From positions 1 to 9,511 of the forward strand of contig JAOUEZ010000039.1 of assembly GCA_029858465.1 (NCBI GenBank): a stretch of DNA of 9,511 bases, read 5' to 3'. The notes under the pieces were generated by a model that saw only the letters and a list, made by a program, of their open reading frames with translations, searched no databases and had not been told where the DNA came from. The position numbers and the translations under genes were made by a program. This document shows positions 1-6,562 of the stretch, one piece after another. Position 1 is the stretch's first letter. Every line of letters begins with the position of its first letter. The stretch comes from Thermoplasmata archaeon (GTDB lineage Archaea; Thermoplasmatota; Thermoplasmata; UBA10834; DTMW01).

Positions 1-1576
1 GTGTAGCTGAAACTCCGATAATTGTCTCGTCGTTTTTCCGCTGTGATTCCCCTGCTTGGACCTTCTTCATGAACCCTCTGATCCTTGATGCTCGGAGAAT
101 CGCATCCTCATCGATGTCGAAATTTGACGAGATCTTCCGTCCGAGGTTCTCCATTCTCTGGAAGCCGTCCGGGCAGGTCTTGAGAAAGCCATCATCGTCT
201 TCCTTGAACAGCGCCTTCGGCTCGTCATTTCCTGAGACAAGGCAGATTTCGGATACGTATCTCCTTGAAAGGCCGGTCATCGGGTCGTTTCTCTGCCTCG
301 AAATCACAATCAGGTCAATCGCCCTGAAGGTCTCCTCCTTCAATCCCATGTCCATTGATATCCTGTCCCTGACCGAGCTGGGATCGGACGCGTGCAGGGT
401 CCCTAGAACTGAGGAGCCCGCGGTGCCGATCCTAATCGATTCGAACAATATCCTCGCCTCCTCTCCCCTTATCTCTCCGACGACCAGCGGCCCCTCTCCC
501 ATCCTGAGCGAAGCTCGCATGATCGCACACGCCCTTTCCAGTCCGCCTTCGAGCGACAGGGATTGCACCTTCACTCCCTCTCTCTGAAGGCTGAGAATCG
601 GAAGCTCCTCGGTGTCCTCCATCGCGATTATCCTTCCCGAGGCAGGCAGCTCTGGCAGAAGTGCGGACAGCAATGTTGTCTTTCCTGATCCCCTGCCGCC
701 AGCGATTATCATGCTCGCCCTTGCCACACAACATATCGATAGAAAGCCGGCAGCTGTCCAGCTGATGGAGCCATCGCGGATGAGCCGCGGCAATGTCCAT
801 AGGAATTCCCTCCTGCGTCTGATGGACATCGAAGTACCATGCCTGCTCGCTGGCTCTGCGACGATTGAGAACCTCGAGCGGAGGTAAGGCACATCCACTT
901 CGAGGATCGGCCTCCTGATGGAGAGTTCGCCGCCGTAGAAAATCCTCACTTTAGTGACGATGCTGGCCAGATAATCCTCGGTCAATCTCAGATTGGTCTT
1001 GCAGAAAATGCTCCTCCCATCGGATTCTGACAGCTTTGTGAGAACGTGCACGCAGTTGCGAGATGAGGGAGAGCTGATTATGACATCTTCAACAAGATCA
1101 TCTTTCAATATCCATTCGATCGGGCCAAATCCGACGGAGTAGCTCGATATTATCTCCGCTGCCTGTTGACTGTCGAGTCCTTTCAGCCTCGGCACGGCTG
1201 ATTTGGCTGCAGTCCTGACGAGTTCCCTCGCGAGCCTTTGGTCGCTCAACAGTACCTTCGTATCGAGGTCTGCATGATCCTCAAGCTTCTTCAAAGCTAG
1301 TTCCATCAGGAACCTGTCCTCTGATCCCAGTTCATGCTCTCTCGTTTCTATCTGATAATACCAACCATCAAGCCCTCTCGAGATCATCGCGGAGGAAGTC
1401 TCTATGGTCCTCCTTTCAATAACCTCTACTTGCGGAAGGCCTGAGAGGATAGTCCCCAGGAAGATTCTTTCACTTCCTGCTTCAACTGAGTCGGAATTTT
1501 CATTGTCTGTCCGTCGCCTCTTATTACCGATATTCTCTCCCGCGACTATTCGGGGAGGTCTACGGCTCATTCCCAT
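1..1576 (-). CDS. Type IV pilus / secretion-type ATPase (GspE/VirB11/TadA family), 3'-truncated by the window edge
   Basis: The frame is open from the ATG at 1576 to base 1 (525 codons) with no stop, so the C-terminus lies outside the window. Hand translation shows an N-terminal domain typical of archaeal secretion ATPases, with FGPIEWILKDDLVEDV followed by an SIRRRR stretch, then the RecA-like motor: Walker A GGRGSGKT (residues 293-300, catalytic Lys299), an acidic Asp-box IIAMEDTEEL (316-325), Walker B region VVGEIRGEEA (365-374) and the His box GTLHASD (His395). These are the signatures of hexameric ATPases that drive pilus, archaellum or type II secretion filaments from the cytoplasmic face of the membrane. 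The start is fixed by the TGATG overlap with the upstream gene, which implies translational coupling. The residue just before the Walker B hydrophobic stretch (MGEGPLVVGE) differs from the usual RPDxIIVGE form, but the Glu is kept. Family membership is secure; the exact filament served is not. Confidence 0.93.
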   Translation of the reverse strand, partial: MGMSRRPPRIVAGENIGNKRRRTDNENSDSVEAGSERIFLGTILSGLPQVEVIERRTIETSSAMISRGLDGWYYQIETREHELGSEDRFLMELALKKLEDHADLDTKVLLSDQRLARELVRTAAKSAVPRLKGLDSQQAAEIISSYSVGFGPIEWILKDDLVEDVIISSPSSRNCVHVLTKLSESDGRSIFCKTNLRLTEDYLASIVTKVRIFYGGELSIRRPILEVDVPYLRSRFSIVAEPASRHGTSMSIRRRREFLWTLPRLIRDGSISWTAAGFLSICCVARASMIIAGGRGSGKTTLLSALLPELPASGRIIAMEDTEELPILSLQREGVKVQSLSLEGGLERACAIMRASLRMGEGPLVVGEIRGEEARILFESIRIGTAGSSVLGTLHASDPSSVRDRISMDMGLKEETFRAIDLIVISRQRNDPMTGLSRRYVSEICLVSGNDEPKALFKEDDDGFLKTCPDGFQRMENLGRKISSNFDIDEDAILRASRIRGFMKKVQAGESQRKNDETIIGVSAT

Positions 1577-2196
1577 CAACCAGACACCTTTTCGAGGCGA
1601 TTTTGGCCAAGAGATTCTATGTCGATAGCATTCTTTTCCCGCAGCAGATTCTCGACGGATGATATCTCTCTATTTTTATCATTTGGCCCATCGGTGTCTC
1701 CATTGGTCTTTCGCATCGACGGAGATTCATTTTTGAAGCTCCTGCTGATCAGCTGCGGTATGTCGTACAGGATCGCCCTGCCAAGGTCCAACAATCTTTT
1801 CGCTTCCGGGTTCTCATCCGACACGCCTGTTCTCCTCATCTCATCAAGGCGTGTGTTGATGCGCCTGACGAGCAGAGACGCATTCCTTATCAGGGATACG
1901 AGTACCTTGTCGCAGATCACAGTCCTTTTTCCCTGCAGCAGAATCCTGTCGGGCAGCGCACTGTCCGCAATCGCCTTAACAAGGTTCGACCAGCAGATAT
2001 CTTTCTTGACCGAATCCTCAGGGCACGAGCTCGTGCAGTCCACTCTCATCAGGACTATCTCTCCGTCCACCTCGAAACTGTAGCGGCATTTCGATCTGCC
2101 TGGAGTCTTCGGTATTCTCCTCTTAAGAGCCTTCCTTGTCTTTTTCTTCATGAAGAAACGGAGGACTTCGAATAATGAATCAGTGAGCATTAACAT
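1576..2196 (-). CDS. Small cysteine-containing protein coupled to the pilus ATPase; resembles the N-terminal domain of archaeal pilus ATPases
   Basis: This 206-residue soluble protein has a very basic N-terminus (MKKKTRKALKRR from residue 16), then a cysteine-bearing module (CRYSF, VDCTSSC and KDICW, roughly residues 37-69), a predicted helical segment with many Leu/Arg, and a charged, probably disordered tail. From memory, haloarchaeal pilus-ATPase N-termini contain a similar arrangement (CxYxF...VDCxxC...C followed by VDRVVL). Here DRILLQGKRTVI sits at the matching place. I infer that this is that domain encoded as its own gene upstream of the motor. Its stop overlaps the ATPase start (TGATG). 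Starts at residues 1, 3 and 16 are all possible; none has a convincing Shine-Dalgarno, so 2196 is the longest choice. The function is a proposed ATPase partner or regulatory domain; the cysteines could bind metal. Confidence 0.65.
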   Translation of the reverse strand: MLMLTDSLFEVLRFFMKKKTRKALKRRIPKTPGRSKCRYSFEVDGEIVLMRVDCTSSCPEDSVKKDICWSNLVKAIADSALPDRILLQGKRTVICDKVLVSLIRNASLLVRRINTRLDEMRRTGVSDENPEAKRLLDLGRAILYDIPQLISRSFKNESPSMRKTNGDTDGPNDKNREISSVENLLREKNAIDIESLGQNRLEKVSG

Positions 2197-2243
2197 GATG
2201 CTGCATGCATTGAGAAGTCCGAAGTGGAAATGCCGGATATTCC
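2197..2243. promoter_or_regulatory. Short divergent intergenic region between the two pilus-locus arms
   Basis: Only 47 bases separate the two divergently oriented arms, so the promoters of both must lie here or inside the flanking coding ends. I see no consensus TATA box in it. An AT-rich patch (AATAATGAAT, about 2170-2179) inside the leftward gene could serve the rightward arm. Shared control of both arms is an inference from the spacing. Confidence 0.3.
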
Positions 2244-2696
2244 GTGGTTGTGAGGATTAGAAACCCCGACTCTGGCACGACAGATACAATCTCATCACTG
2301 CCAATAATCGCCTGCGGTGTCGTATCGGTCATGGTCCTTCTTGAGGCGATGGCAATCGTATCTCCCTCACAGGTCTCGGAGGAATCTCTGATTTCACATG
2401 CCCGTTATATCCTCGATAATGCGTTGACCAGATTGACAGAACAATCTGAAGGCGGCAGGAGATTTCTTTTCAATGATTTCGAGCTGAGAATCAAGGTTCT
2501 CATGTTCTCTCTAAAGATCGAAGATGGCATTTCTTCTTCTCTGGAGGTCCGGCTATTGAACGGGTTGACGTCTACTTTCAAGATATCCGGAGATGTCAAG
2601 TTGACAAACCAGAGGGTCACAATCGGGGCGCCTGTCCTTTACATGAAGGGAGGAGCGCCTTATCCAGCGGAAATAATCGTGGTCGTGGGAACATGA
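2244..2696 (+). CDS. Single-pass, pilin-like hypothetical protein
   Basis: This 150-residue protein has a short N-terminus (RIRNPDSGTTDT), one hydrophobic helix (about residues 17-39, SLPIIACGVV onward) and then a helical/beta-rich exterior of about 110 residues ending in GGAPYPAEIIVVVGT. The layout (short basic leader, Gly11, helix, soluble domain) matches archaeal pilin-like and minor pilin proteins. The G-TTDTI junction lines up loosely with G-IDTVI in the next protein. No motif identifies a specific family. The start is GTG at 2244; GTG at 2250 is equally possible and there is no ATG before the helix. Its stop overlaps the ATG of the next gene (ATGA at 2693-2696), so the two are probably co-translated and may form a pair of minor subunits. 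Confidence 0.6.
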   Translation: MVVRIRNPDSGTTDTISSLPIIACGVVSVMVLLEAMAIVSPSQVSEESLISHARYILDNALTRLTEQSEGGRRFLFNDFELRIKVLMFSLKIEDGISSSLEVRLLNGLTSTFKISGDVKLTNQRVTIGAPVLYMKGGAPYPAEIIVVVGT

Positions 2697-3187
2697 GGAA
2701 TGATGACAGGGGCATTGACACGGTCATCGGCACATTATTGCTTGTAATGGTCTGCTTCTTTGCGACGGTGATGCTAATCGCCTTCGATAGATTCGAACAG
2801 GCCGATTCAAGCCAAGCTCTGAAAGAAATGGAGGAGCGATTCGATTACTCGCTCTGTTCCTCGATTGATTTGAGATACGACATTTCGGGGTTGGCAATCA
2901 ACAGGACAACTTCGATTTCCGATTTCGCCGTCCTTGTTGCATCAGGATGGGAATATTATGATTTTGTATCGAATGATACACGACTTCAGATCACATCTAT
3001 ATTCGATTTCTATTTCTGGCAGGCTAGTGCCTGGGATCTCACTATTGCGACCTTTCTCCCGGTCGATATCTCACTGGCGGAAAGAGGGGATATGTCCCGC
3101 AATGCGACTGATAAGGTTGTTTTACAAAGAGACATCCTCTCCCAGGAGGCGGAGTGGAGCCGCATCAGGCTGACGGTAGAACTATGA
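2693..3187 (+). CDS. Archaeal type IV pilin-like protein with class III signal peptide
   Basis: The N-terminus MRNDDRGIDTVIGTLLLVMV is a textbook archaeal prepilin leader: a charged segment, Gly7 as the probable cleavage point for a PibD/EppA-type peptidase, then a hydrophobic helix (residues 8-30) that would form the filament core. The remaining ~130 residues are soluble, with aromatic and acidic clusters and a C-terminus ending in LTVEL, suggesting a beta-rich head. Length 164 residues is normal for pilins or FlaF/FlaG-like minor subunits. It is translationally coupled to the preceding gene. Together with the divergent ATPase it points to a type IV pilus-like filament. It ends convergently with the zinc-ribbon gene on the other strand, the reading frames overlapping by six bases. 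Pilin-type membership is confident; the subunit's specific role is not known. Confidence 0.75.
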   Translation: MRNDDRGIDTVIGTLLLVMVCFFATVMLIAFDRFEQADSSQALKEMEERFDYSLCSSIDLRYDISGLAINRTTSISDFAVLVASGWEYYDFVSNDTRLQITSIFDFYFWQASAWDLTIATFLPVDISLAERGDMSRNATDKVVLQRDILSQEAEWSRIRLTVEL

Positions 3188-3571
3188 TTCTTGCTGCAGC
3201 TTCTTCGCCTCTTCTTTCTTCTTCCTCATCATTTCCTTTGCAATGTAATGCGACTTCGTATAATCGGCGAACGCAAGGACCATCGTCAAAGCGATCAAGA
3301 GAATCAACGTGCCGGTCTCGTAGGGTATTTCATAATTCAACAAATATAGGGCCAGTACGACGAAAGTTATGGTGAGAGATGCATAATAGAACGGCGTGAT
3401 CTTTGTCATGGGCACATTGAATTTCACCATCTCGTTGCCGCATACCTCGCATCTTTTTGTGAAAAAGAACCAGCCTCTTGGTCTTAGATTGCCGCACTCC
3501 GGACAATATAGGAACCTCATACCTGCACCCGATTGTCGTCTGTAAGTAGTCGTTCTTCCATAAAACACCAT
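3182..3571 (-). CDS. Zinc-ribbon protein with two membrane helices
   Basis: This 129-residue protein has a four-cysteine zinc ribbon (C23-x2-C26 and C41-x2-C44, in CPECGN and CEVCGN), then two membrane helices (about 61-79 and 86-103) and a lysine-rich, coiled-coil-like tail (MMRKKKEEAKK). The ribbon and tail would both be cytoplasmic. ATG at 3571 is the longest start. ATG at 3520 (MRFLYCPECG) would start just before the ribbon and has a GGGTG five bases upstream, so it is a serious alternative. An AT-rich block beyond 3571 (3586-3597, reading AATATAAT on this strand) sits about where a TATA box would be for a leaderless transcript starting at 3571. Function unknown; similar small ribbon-membrane proteins are common in archaea and have no defined role. 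Confidence 0.75.
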   Translation of the reverse strand: MVFYGRTTTYRRQSGAGMRFLYCPECGNLRPRGWFFFTKRCEVCGNEMVKFNVPMTKITPFYYASLTITFVVLALYLLNYEIPYETGTLILLIALTMVLAFADYTKSHYIAKEMMRKKKEEAKKLQQES

Positions 3572-3613
3572 TGATAAGAAATTAATTATGATTATATTAG
3601 TGGAGGATGATTC
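3572..3613. promoter_or_regulatory. AT-rich divergent promoter region with Shine-Dalgarno for the TTG start at 3614
   Basis: The 42 bases between two divergent genes are strongly AT-rich (AATTAATTATGATTATATT) and could hold overlapping TATA elements for both. GGAGG at 3602-3606 stands seven bases before TTG at 3614. This fixes that unusual start codon for the rightward gene, because the ATG at 3607 is in a different frame. Confidence 0.5.
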
Positions 3614-4285
3614 TTGAGCGAGGATTATAGGTCCTATAGTATCCCAAACCGAGGTGATAGAACCTTGTCAAATATCGCAAGAGGATCACAAACGGCTCTA
3701 ATCCTCCTGGGCGTGCTCATTATCATTCCGGGCATTCTCCTTTCAATCGAACTTCCATTTCTAGGACTCCCAGGGGACTATCTAATTGGTGCATCACTTA
3801 CATTGTTGGGCATAGCAATATGCGGGATAGCACTTTTTTTAAACTTCGACCCAGAGAAAATTGCAGGAAAGATGCCTAATCTCGGGTCAGCGATCTCGAA
3901 ATTAGGAACTGGGGTTTCAAAGATCGGCACTAAGATTATTTCGGCTGGCGAGAAAATAGGTAAAATAGCGAGTAAATTGCCGAAATGGGAAATAAGGGGA
4001 TCTCGTGTTGCATGGTCATCAATATCCGGAGGCGTCGGAGGCTCAACGGATGCTATAATACGAGGAGAAGATGTCTCATCAGGAATGATATTTGGAATGG
4101 CTGGCGGGGCTATTGGTGGTACATCACGAGCATTCGGGGTAATGAATCCTCTTTCGAGATATCAAATTACAATAGGCACTCTGGGCACTGTGACTGGTGA
4201 AGAAATTGCGACCTCGGCAATTGGAAAGACTTTCAGTCGCCTGTTAGGAGGGCTGGTAAATTGGTATATAAGCGATAATGCATGA
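3614..4285 (+). CDS. Membrane protein with heptad repeats and Gly-rich tail; RHS-tip-like orphan (hypothetical)
   Basis: This 223-residue protein of unknown family has two N-terminal membrane helices (about 26-46 and 55-76). Four tandem seven-residue units follow at 95-122 (SKLGTGV, SKIGTKI, ISAGEKI, GKIASKL), forming an amphipathic Lys/Ile pattern. A Gly-rich section comes next (138-175, ISGGVGGSTD and GMAGGAIGGT), and the C-terminus is hydrophobic-mixed. Gly-rich stretches of this kind are common after the core of RHS and other polymorphic-toxin proteins. The heptads closely match three units in the RHS protein downstream (5811-5873). It starts at TTG with a strong GGAGG seven bases upstream. 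It is AT-rich relative to the flanking pilus and por genes. I infer an accessory membrane-acting protein related to the tail of the RHS unit; toxin activity is not shown. Confidence 0.65.
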   Translation: MSEDYRSYSIPNRGDRTLSNIARGSQTALILLGVLIIIPGILLSIELPFLGLPGDYLIGASLTLLGIAICGIALFLNFDPEKIAGKMPNLGSAISKLGTGVSKIGTKIISAGEKIGKIASKLPKWEIRGSRVAWSSISGGVGGSTDAIIRGEDVSSGMIFGMAGGAIGGTSRAFGVMNPLSRYQITIGTLGTVTGEEIATSAIGKTFSRLLGGLVNWYISDNA

Positions 4286-4340
4286 TAATAATAGAAGAAT
4301 TGAAAAGAAGTGGTGAAAAAAAGGTGGTGGTAGAGCACTC

Positions 4341-4979
4341 ATGAGGAATTCTTCTTTTTCTCATTCATTGAGAAATTTCATACGAAGAGATTTGTTCATA
4401 ACGCCGCAGACAAAGCCTCATCGTTCAATCATAGGAAGCTTTCCCTTCATAATTCTTGCTTTATTCTTTATCTGGTTTTCTTTGACATTCTTGATGCCAA
4501 TGTATGAAATACTGTCCTTCTTCTTTCGCGTTGATGTCATTTTGCTGCTGCAAATCATTGTTGCCATTGCCCCTTTCTTTATATGGAGCAAGGGCCTAAT
4601 TCCAATGCTTTTCGTTCGTAGCAATAAAATAGATATCTATCTCAGACACATTCAAAATGCCAGTCGGGACCGCATCATTATTGTAATTCTCCTCATTTCA
4701 TGGTTATTTCTCGGCGCGATTATTTTTATGATTGTTGGTTATCCTTACGCGATTATCATGACATTTTTTGCATCAATGTATGGAGCCATACCTGTGTTTA
4801 TTCTATGTGTTATATATTATCGTAATGCATATTGTAGAAAATGTAATTCTAATGAAGGATTCATTCGGAAGAAGTCGCAATGGATTTGTACGCAATGTGG
4901 ATGGAAGTGGCAACCAGTGGGTCAAGGATCGTCTCCTCCTGAAATAGAGATTCATGGGGAAAGACATGAGAATGGATGA
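4341..4979 (+). CDS. Four-helix membrane protein with C-terminal zinc ribbon (hypothetical; possible immunity partner)
   Basis: The 212 residues contain four hydrophobic helices (about 29-52, 63-82, 112-131 and 135-160) and a C-terminal zinc ribbon (C165-x2-C168 and C183-x2-C186, CRKC and CTQC). A short polar tail follows. Both ends are predicted cytoplasmic. The ATG at 4341 lies ten bases after a GGTGGTGG stretch (4323-4330), an acceptable Shine-Dalgarno. It follows the heptad protein by 55 bases on the same strand, so the two probably share a transcript. DNA here is AT-rich (the line 4741-4800 is about 37% GC by hand count). No family is recognised. A small multi-helix protein next to a membrane-acting candidate fits the usual form of an immunity protein, but that is only positional reasoning. 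An ATG at 4972 overlaps its stop codon. Confidence 0.65.
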   Translation: MRNSSFSHSLRNFIRRDLFITPQTKPHRSIIGSFPFIILALFFIWFSLTFLMPMYEILSFFFRVDVILLLQIIVAIAPFFIWSKGLIPMLFVRSNKIDIYLRHIQNASRDRIIIVILLISWLFLGAIIFMIVGYPYAIIMTFFASMYGAIPVFILCVIYYRNAYCRKCNSNEGFIRKKSQWICTQCGWKWQPVGQGSSPPEIEIHGERHENG

Positions 4980-5273
4980 TTTAATCGATTCATGTCCGGA
5001 TGATTTTCTTTATATGATTCAATCGAACAGAATGACACTCTTCCTTTAATCGCAACATCAATCAATAATAATCCACCGTTTAATGAATATTTCAACTGCT
5101 CCTGGCAAATCATTTCTAGCTCGGAATCAACCAATCTCATAAGAAACGAACAATTTGAGATACAATCCAATCTCTTCATTTGCAACAGCGTCGCGTACGA
5201 CCCTGCGGAGAAAACAGTCGACTCGACCTATCAGACCTGCTACGTCTACGCCGACGGGCTCCTCATCGGCAAG
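4972..5273 (+). pseudogene. Probable disrupted 5' part of the RHS gene (frameshift at a T run)
   Basis: The reading frame of the RHS protein stays open upstream of its first possible start (GTG 5274) back to 5004, yet contains no ATG, GTG or TTG there. Its last ~28 codons (VAYDPAEKTVDSTYQTCYVY region) read as continuing RHS-type YD sequence, so the coding region is older than the start codon. An ATG at 4972, overlapping the stop of the preceding gene, opens a frame that ends at 5047. It would join the RHS frame exactly if the T4 run at 5004-5007 had one more T. The joined N-terminus would read MDDLIDSCPDDFSLYDSIEQ and on. Either a real one-base deletion, an assembly error, or a truncated fragment without its own start would explain this. 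The region before about 5187 is AT-rich, unlike the core. Confidence 0.45.
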
Positions 5274-6395
5274 GTGTACGGGCCGAGCAATTACAAGTCG
5301 TACATACACCTCGACCACCTCGGGAACGTCCGCGTGATAACGGACTCCTCGGAGACGGTCAAGCTGTCGATGAGATACGAGCCGTACGGGAACCTCTGGA
5401 GCACATCTGGCCCCTGGTACTCGCACCTCAAATATCTGCAGAGGGTCAGGGACGAGGTCACCGGAGGGCTCTGCTGTCTCGGCGTCCGCTTCTACGACGC
5501 GGAGATAGGGAGGTTCATAAGCGAGGACCCCGTGCTCGGGGACATCAAGACCCCTCAGACTCTAAACAGATACTCCTATTCGATCTGCGACCCGATAAAC
5601 GGGAAGGACCCGAATGGAAGGTTCTTCTTCCTTTTAGCTTTGATTGGAGCAGCTGTCGGAGCCGTGGTGAATGCGGCCTTCTATCTGGGTGAATGCGCAC
5701 TGGGTTTAAGGGAGTTTGATTTGGTTGAATTAGTTGGAGAAATCGCCATAGGGGCGGTTACGGGGGCAATAACAGGTCTCACATTGGGCCTCGGGTCGGC
5801 AGCAGGCCTTGCAAAGGTCGGTACAAAAGTAGCCCAAATCGGAAGCAAGATTAGTAATATCGGCTCGAAAATTGCAGCAATGGAAATGATGGAGCAGGAA
5901 AGTAAAAGGCAATTAGAGAAAGAGGATGTTGAAAAGGCAAGCGAGGACAAAGAAACGGAAAGTGATAGAGGAGAAGAATGTCCACATTGCGGTTATGTAA
6001 ATCTAATTAGTGCAACATTTTGCATGAACTGTGAGATGCCGATTATTTCCAAGGCAGGAATATCCAAAATCAAGCAACTGGCGAAAGAAGCACGCATAAG
6101 GGAAATCAAGCGTAATCATATATTGACTTTAATAATATTTATAATCCTGATGATGAACGTCATTTTCATATCAGAACTCCTCAGTCTTAGAACAATTATA
6201 CCCGATCTATTCACTGATCTGATCTCATTGAATACTGGCATTTTCGACATTTGGGCAATATTGTGCATTATATCATTCTTCTACTCTATAGCATGGATTC
6301 CTATTAGCAAACCCAGATTGAGATATGCATTTATTGCAATCTTCATATCGCTTATCTCTGTGCTTAGCTATTTCATTGTCCATTCTGAGATATGA
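5274..6395 (+). CDS. RHS-core protein with Gly-rich, heptad, zinc-ribbon and membrane tail (5'-truncated or frameshifted)
   Basis: From GTG 5274 (373 residues): YD-repeat sequence (YIHLDHLGNVRVITD, RYEPYGN), then the RHS-associated core with GVRFYDAEIGRFISEDP (70-86), LNRYSY and DPNGR (112-116). This is the signature of the self-cleaving shell end of RHS proteins, which normally display a variable C-terminal tip. Here the tip has a Gly/Ala hydrophobic stretch (119-179), three heptads (180-200: AKVGTKV, AQIGSKI, SNIGSKI), an acidic coiled segment (205-234), a zinc ribbon (C236, C239, C250, C253) and three membrane helices (about 283-301, 324-342, 350-369). No nuclease, deaminase or other known toxin fold is evident. 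RHS proteins usually exceed 1000 residues, so this is only a terminal fragment; there is no Shine-Dalgarno before 5274. GC content drops sharply after the core (about 58% in 5401-5460 against 27% in 6121-6180), typical of exchanged tips. Expression is uncertain. Confidence 0.8.
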   Translation: MYGPSNYKSYIHLDHLGNVRVITDSSETVKLSMRYEPYGNLWSTSGPWYSHLKYLQRVRDEVTGGLCCLGVRFYDAEIGRFISEDPVLGDIKTPQTLNRYSYSICDPINGKDPNGRFFFLLALIGAAVGAVVNAAFYLGECALGLREFDLVELVGEIAIGAVTGAITGLTLGLGSAAGLAKVGTKVAQIGSKISNIGSKIAAMEMMEQESKRQLEKEDVEKASEDKETESDRGEECPHCGYVNLISATFCMNCEMPIISKAGISKIKQLAKEARIREIKRNHILTLIIFIILMMNVIFISELLSLRTIIPDLFTDLISLNTGIFDIWAILCIISFFYSIAWIPISKPRLRYAFIAIFISLISVLSYFIVHSEI

Positions 6396-6419
6396 TTTGC
6401 CATCTCCTATTCACAGGAA

Positions 6420-6448
6420 GATTTCAAATATATTTTTACTGTGAAATC
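6420..6448 (+). terminator. Putative terminator after the RHS gene
   Basis: Seven-base arms GATTTCA (6420-6426) and TGAAATC (6442-6448) flank an AT-rich loop containing TTTTT, 25 bases after the stop of the RHS gene. Archaeal termination depends mainly on oligo-T, so the T run in the loop may matter more than the weak stem. Confidence 0.35.
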
Positions 6449-6527
6449 TCATTCGATACCCGATATTCTGGTTATCAATAAGATCGCATTGAAATTGCAG
6501 TAAATGAAATTCATTAGCTTACCGGGT

Positions 6528-6548
6528 ATTCCGATTATGCATCGGAAT
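6528..6548. repeat. Perfect inverted repeat, 8-base arms
   Basis: ATTCCGAT (6528-6535) and ATCGGAAT (6541-6548) are exact reverse complements around a 5-base spacer. It sits between two convergent genes. It could be a stem-loop in either transcript's 3' end or a dimeric protein site; no partner copy is seen elsewhere in the window. Confidence 0.45.
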
Positions 6549-6562
6549 CATTGCTGTTGCAT

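Noticed and set aside
69..800. Open frames on the plus strand (69-587, 612-887) and an alternative minus frame (432-800)
   Set aside because: They lie inside the ATPase coding region, whose own frame carries Walker A, Walker B and His-box motifs through exactly this stretch.
1619..2083. 154-codon plus-strand frame
   Set aside because: It is antisense to the cysteine-bearing gene, which has better coding signs (coupling to the ATPase, motif pattern); the antisense product is Ser/Leu-rich with no domain.
3182..3187. Six-base overlap of two convergent coding regions as a regulatory feature
   Set aside because: Such tail-to-tail overlaps are common in compact archaeal genomes and need no special explanation.
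4952..5185. 77-codon minus-strand frame over the gap before the RHS core
   Set aside because: It has no Shine-Dalgarno or domain, overlaps the end of the zinc-ribbon gene and the RHS frame, and the plus-strand open frame explains the region better.
5127..5692. GC-rich antisense and out-of-frame ORFs across the RHS core
   Set aside because: Arg/Pro-rich shadow translations of GC-rich DNA; the plus frame of 5274 holds the unmistakable RHS motifs.
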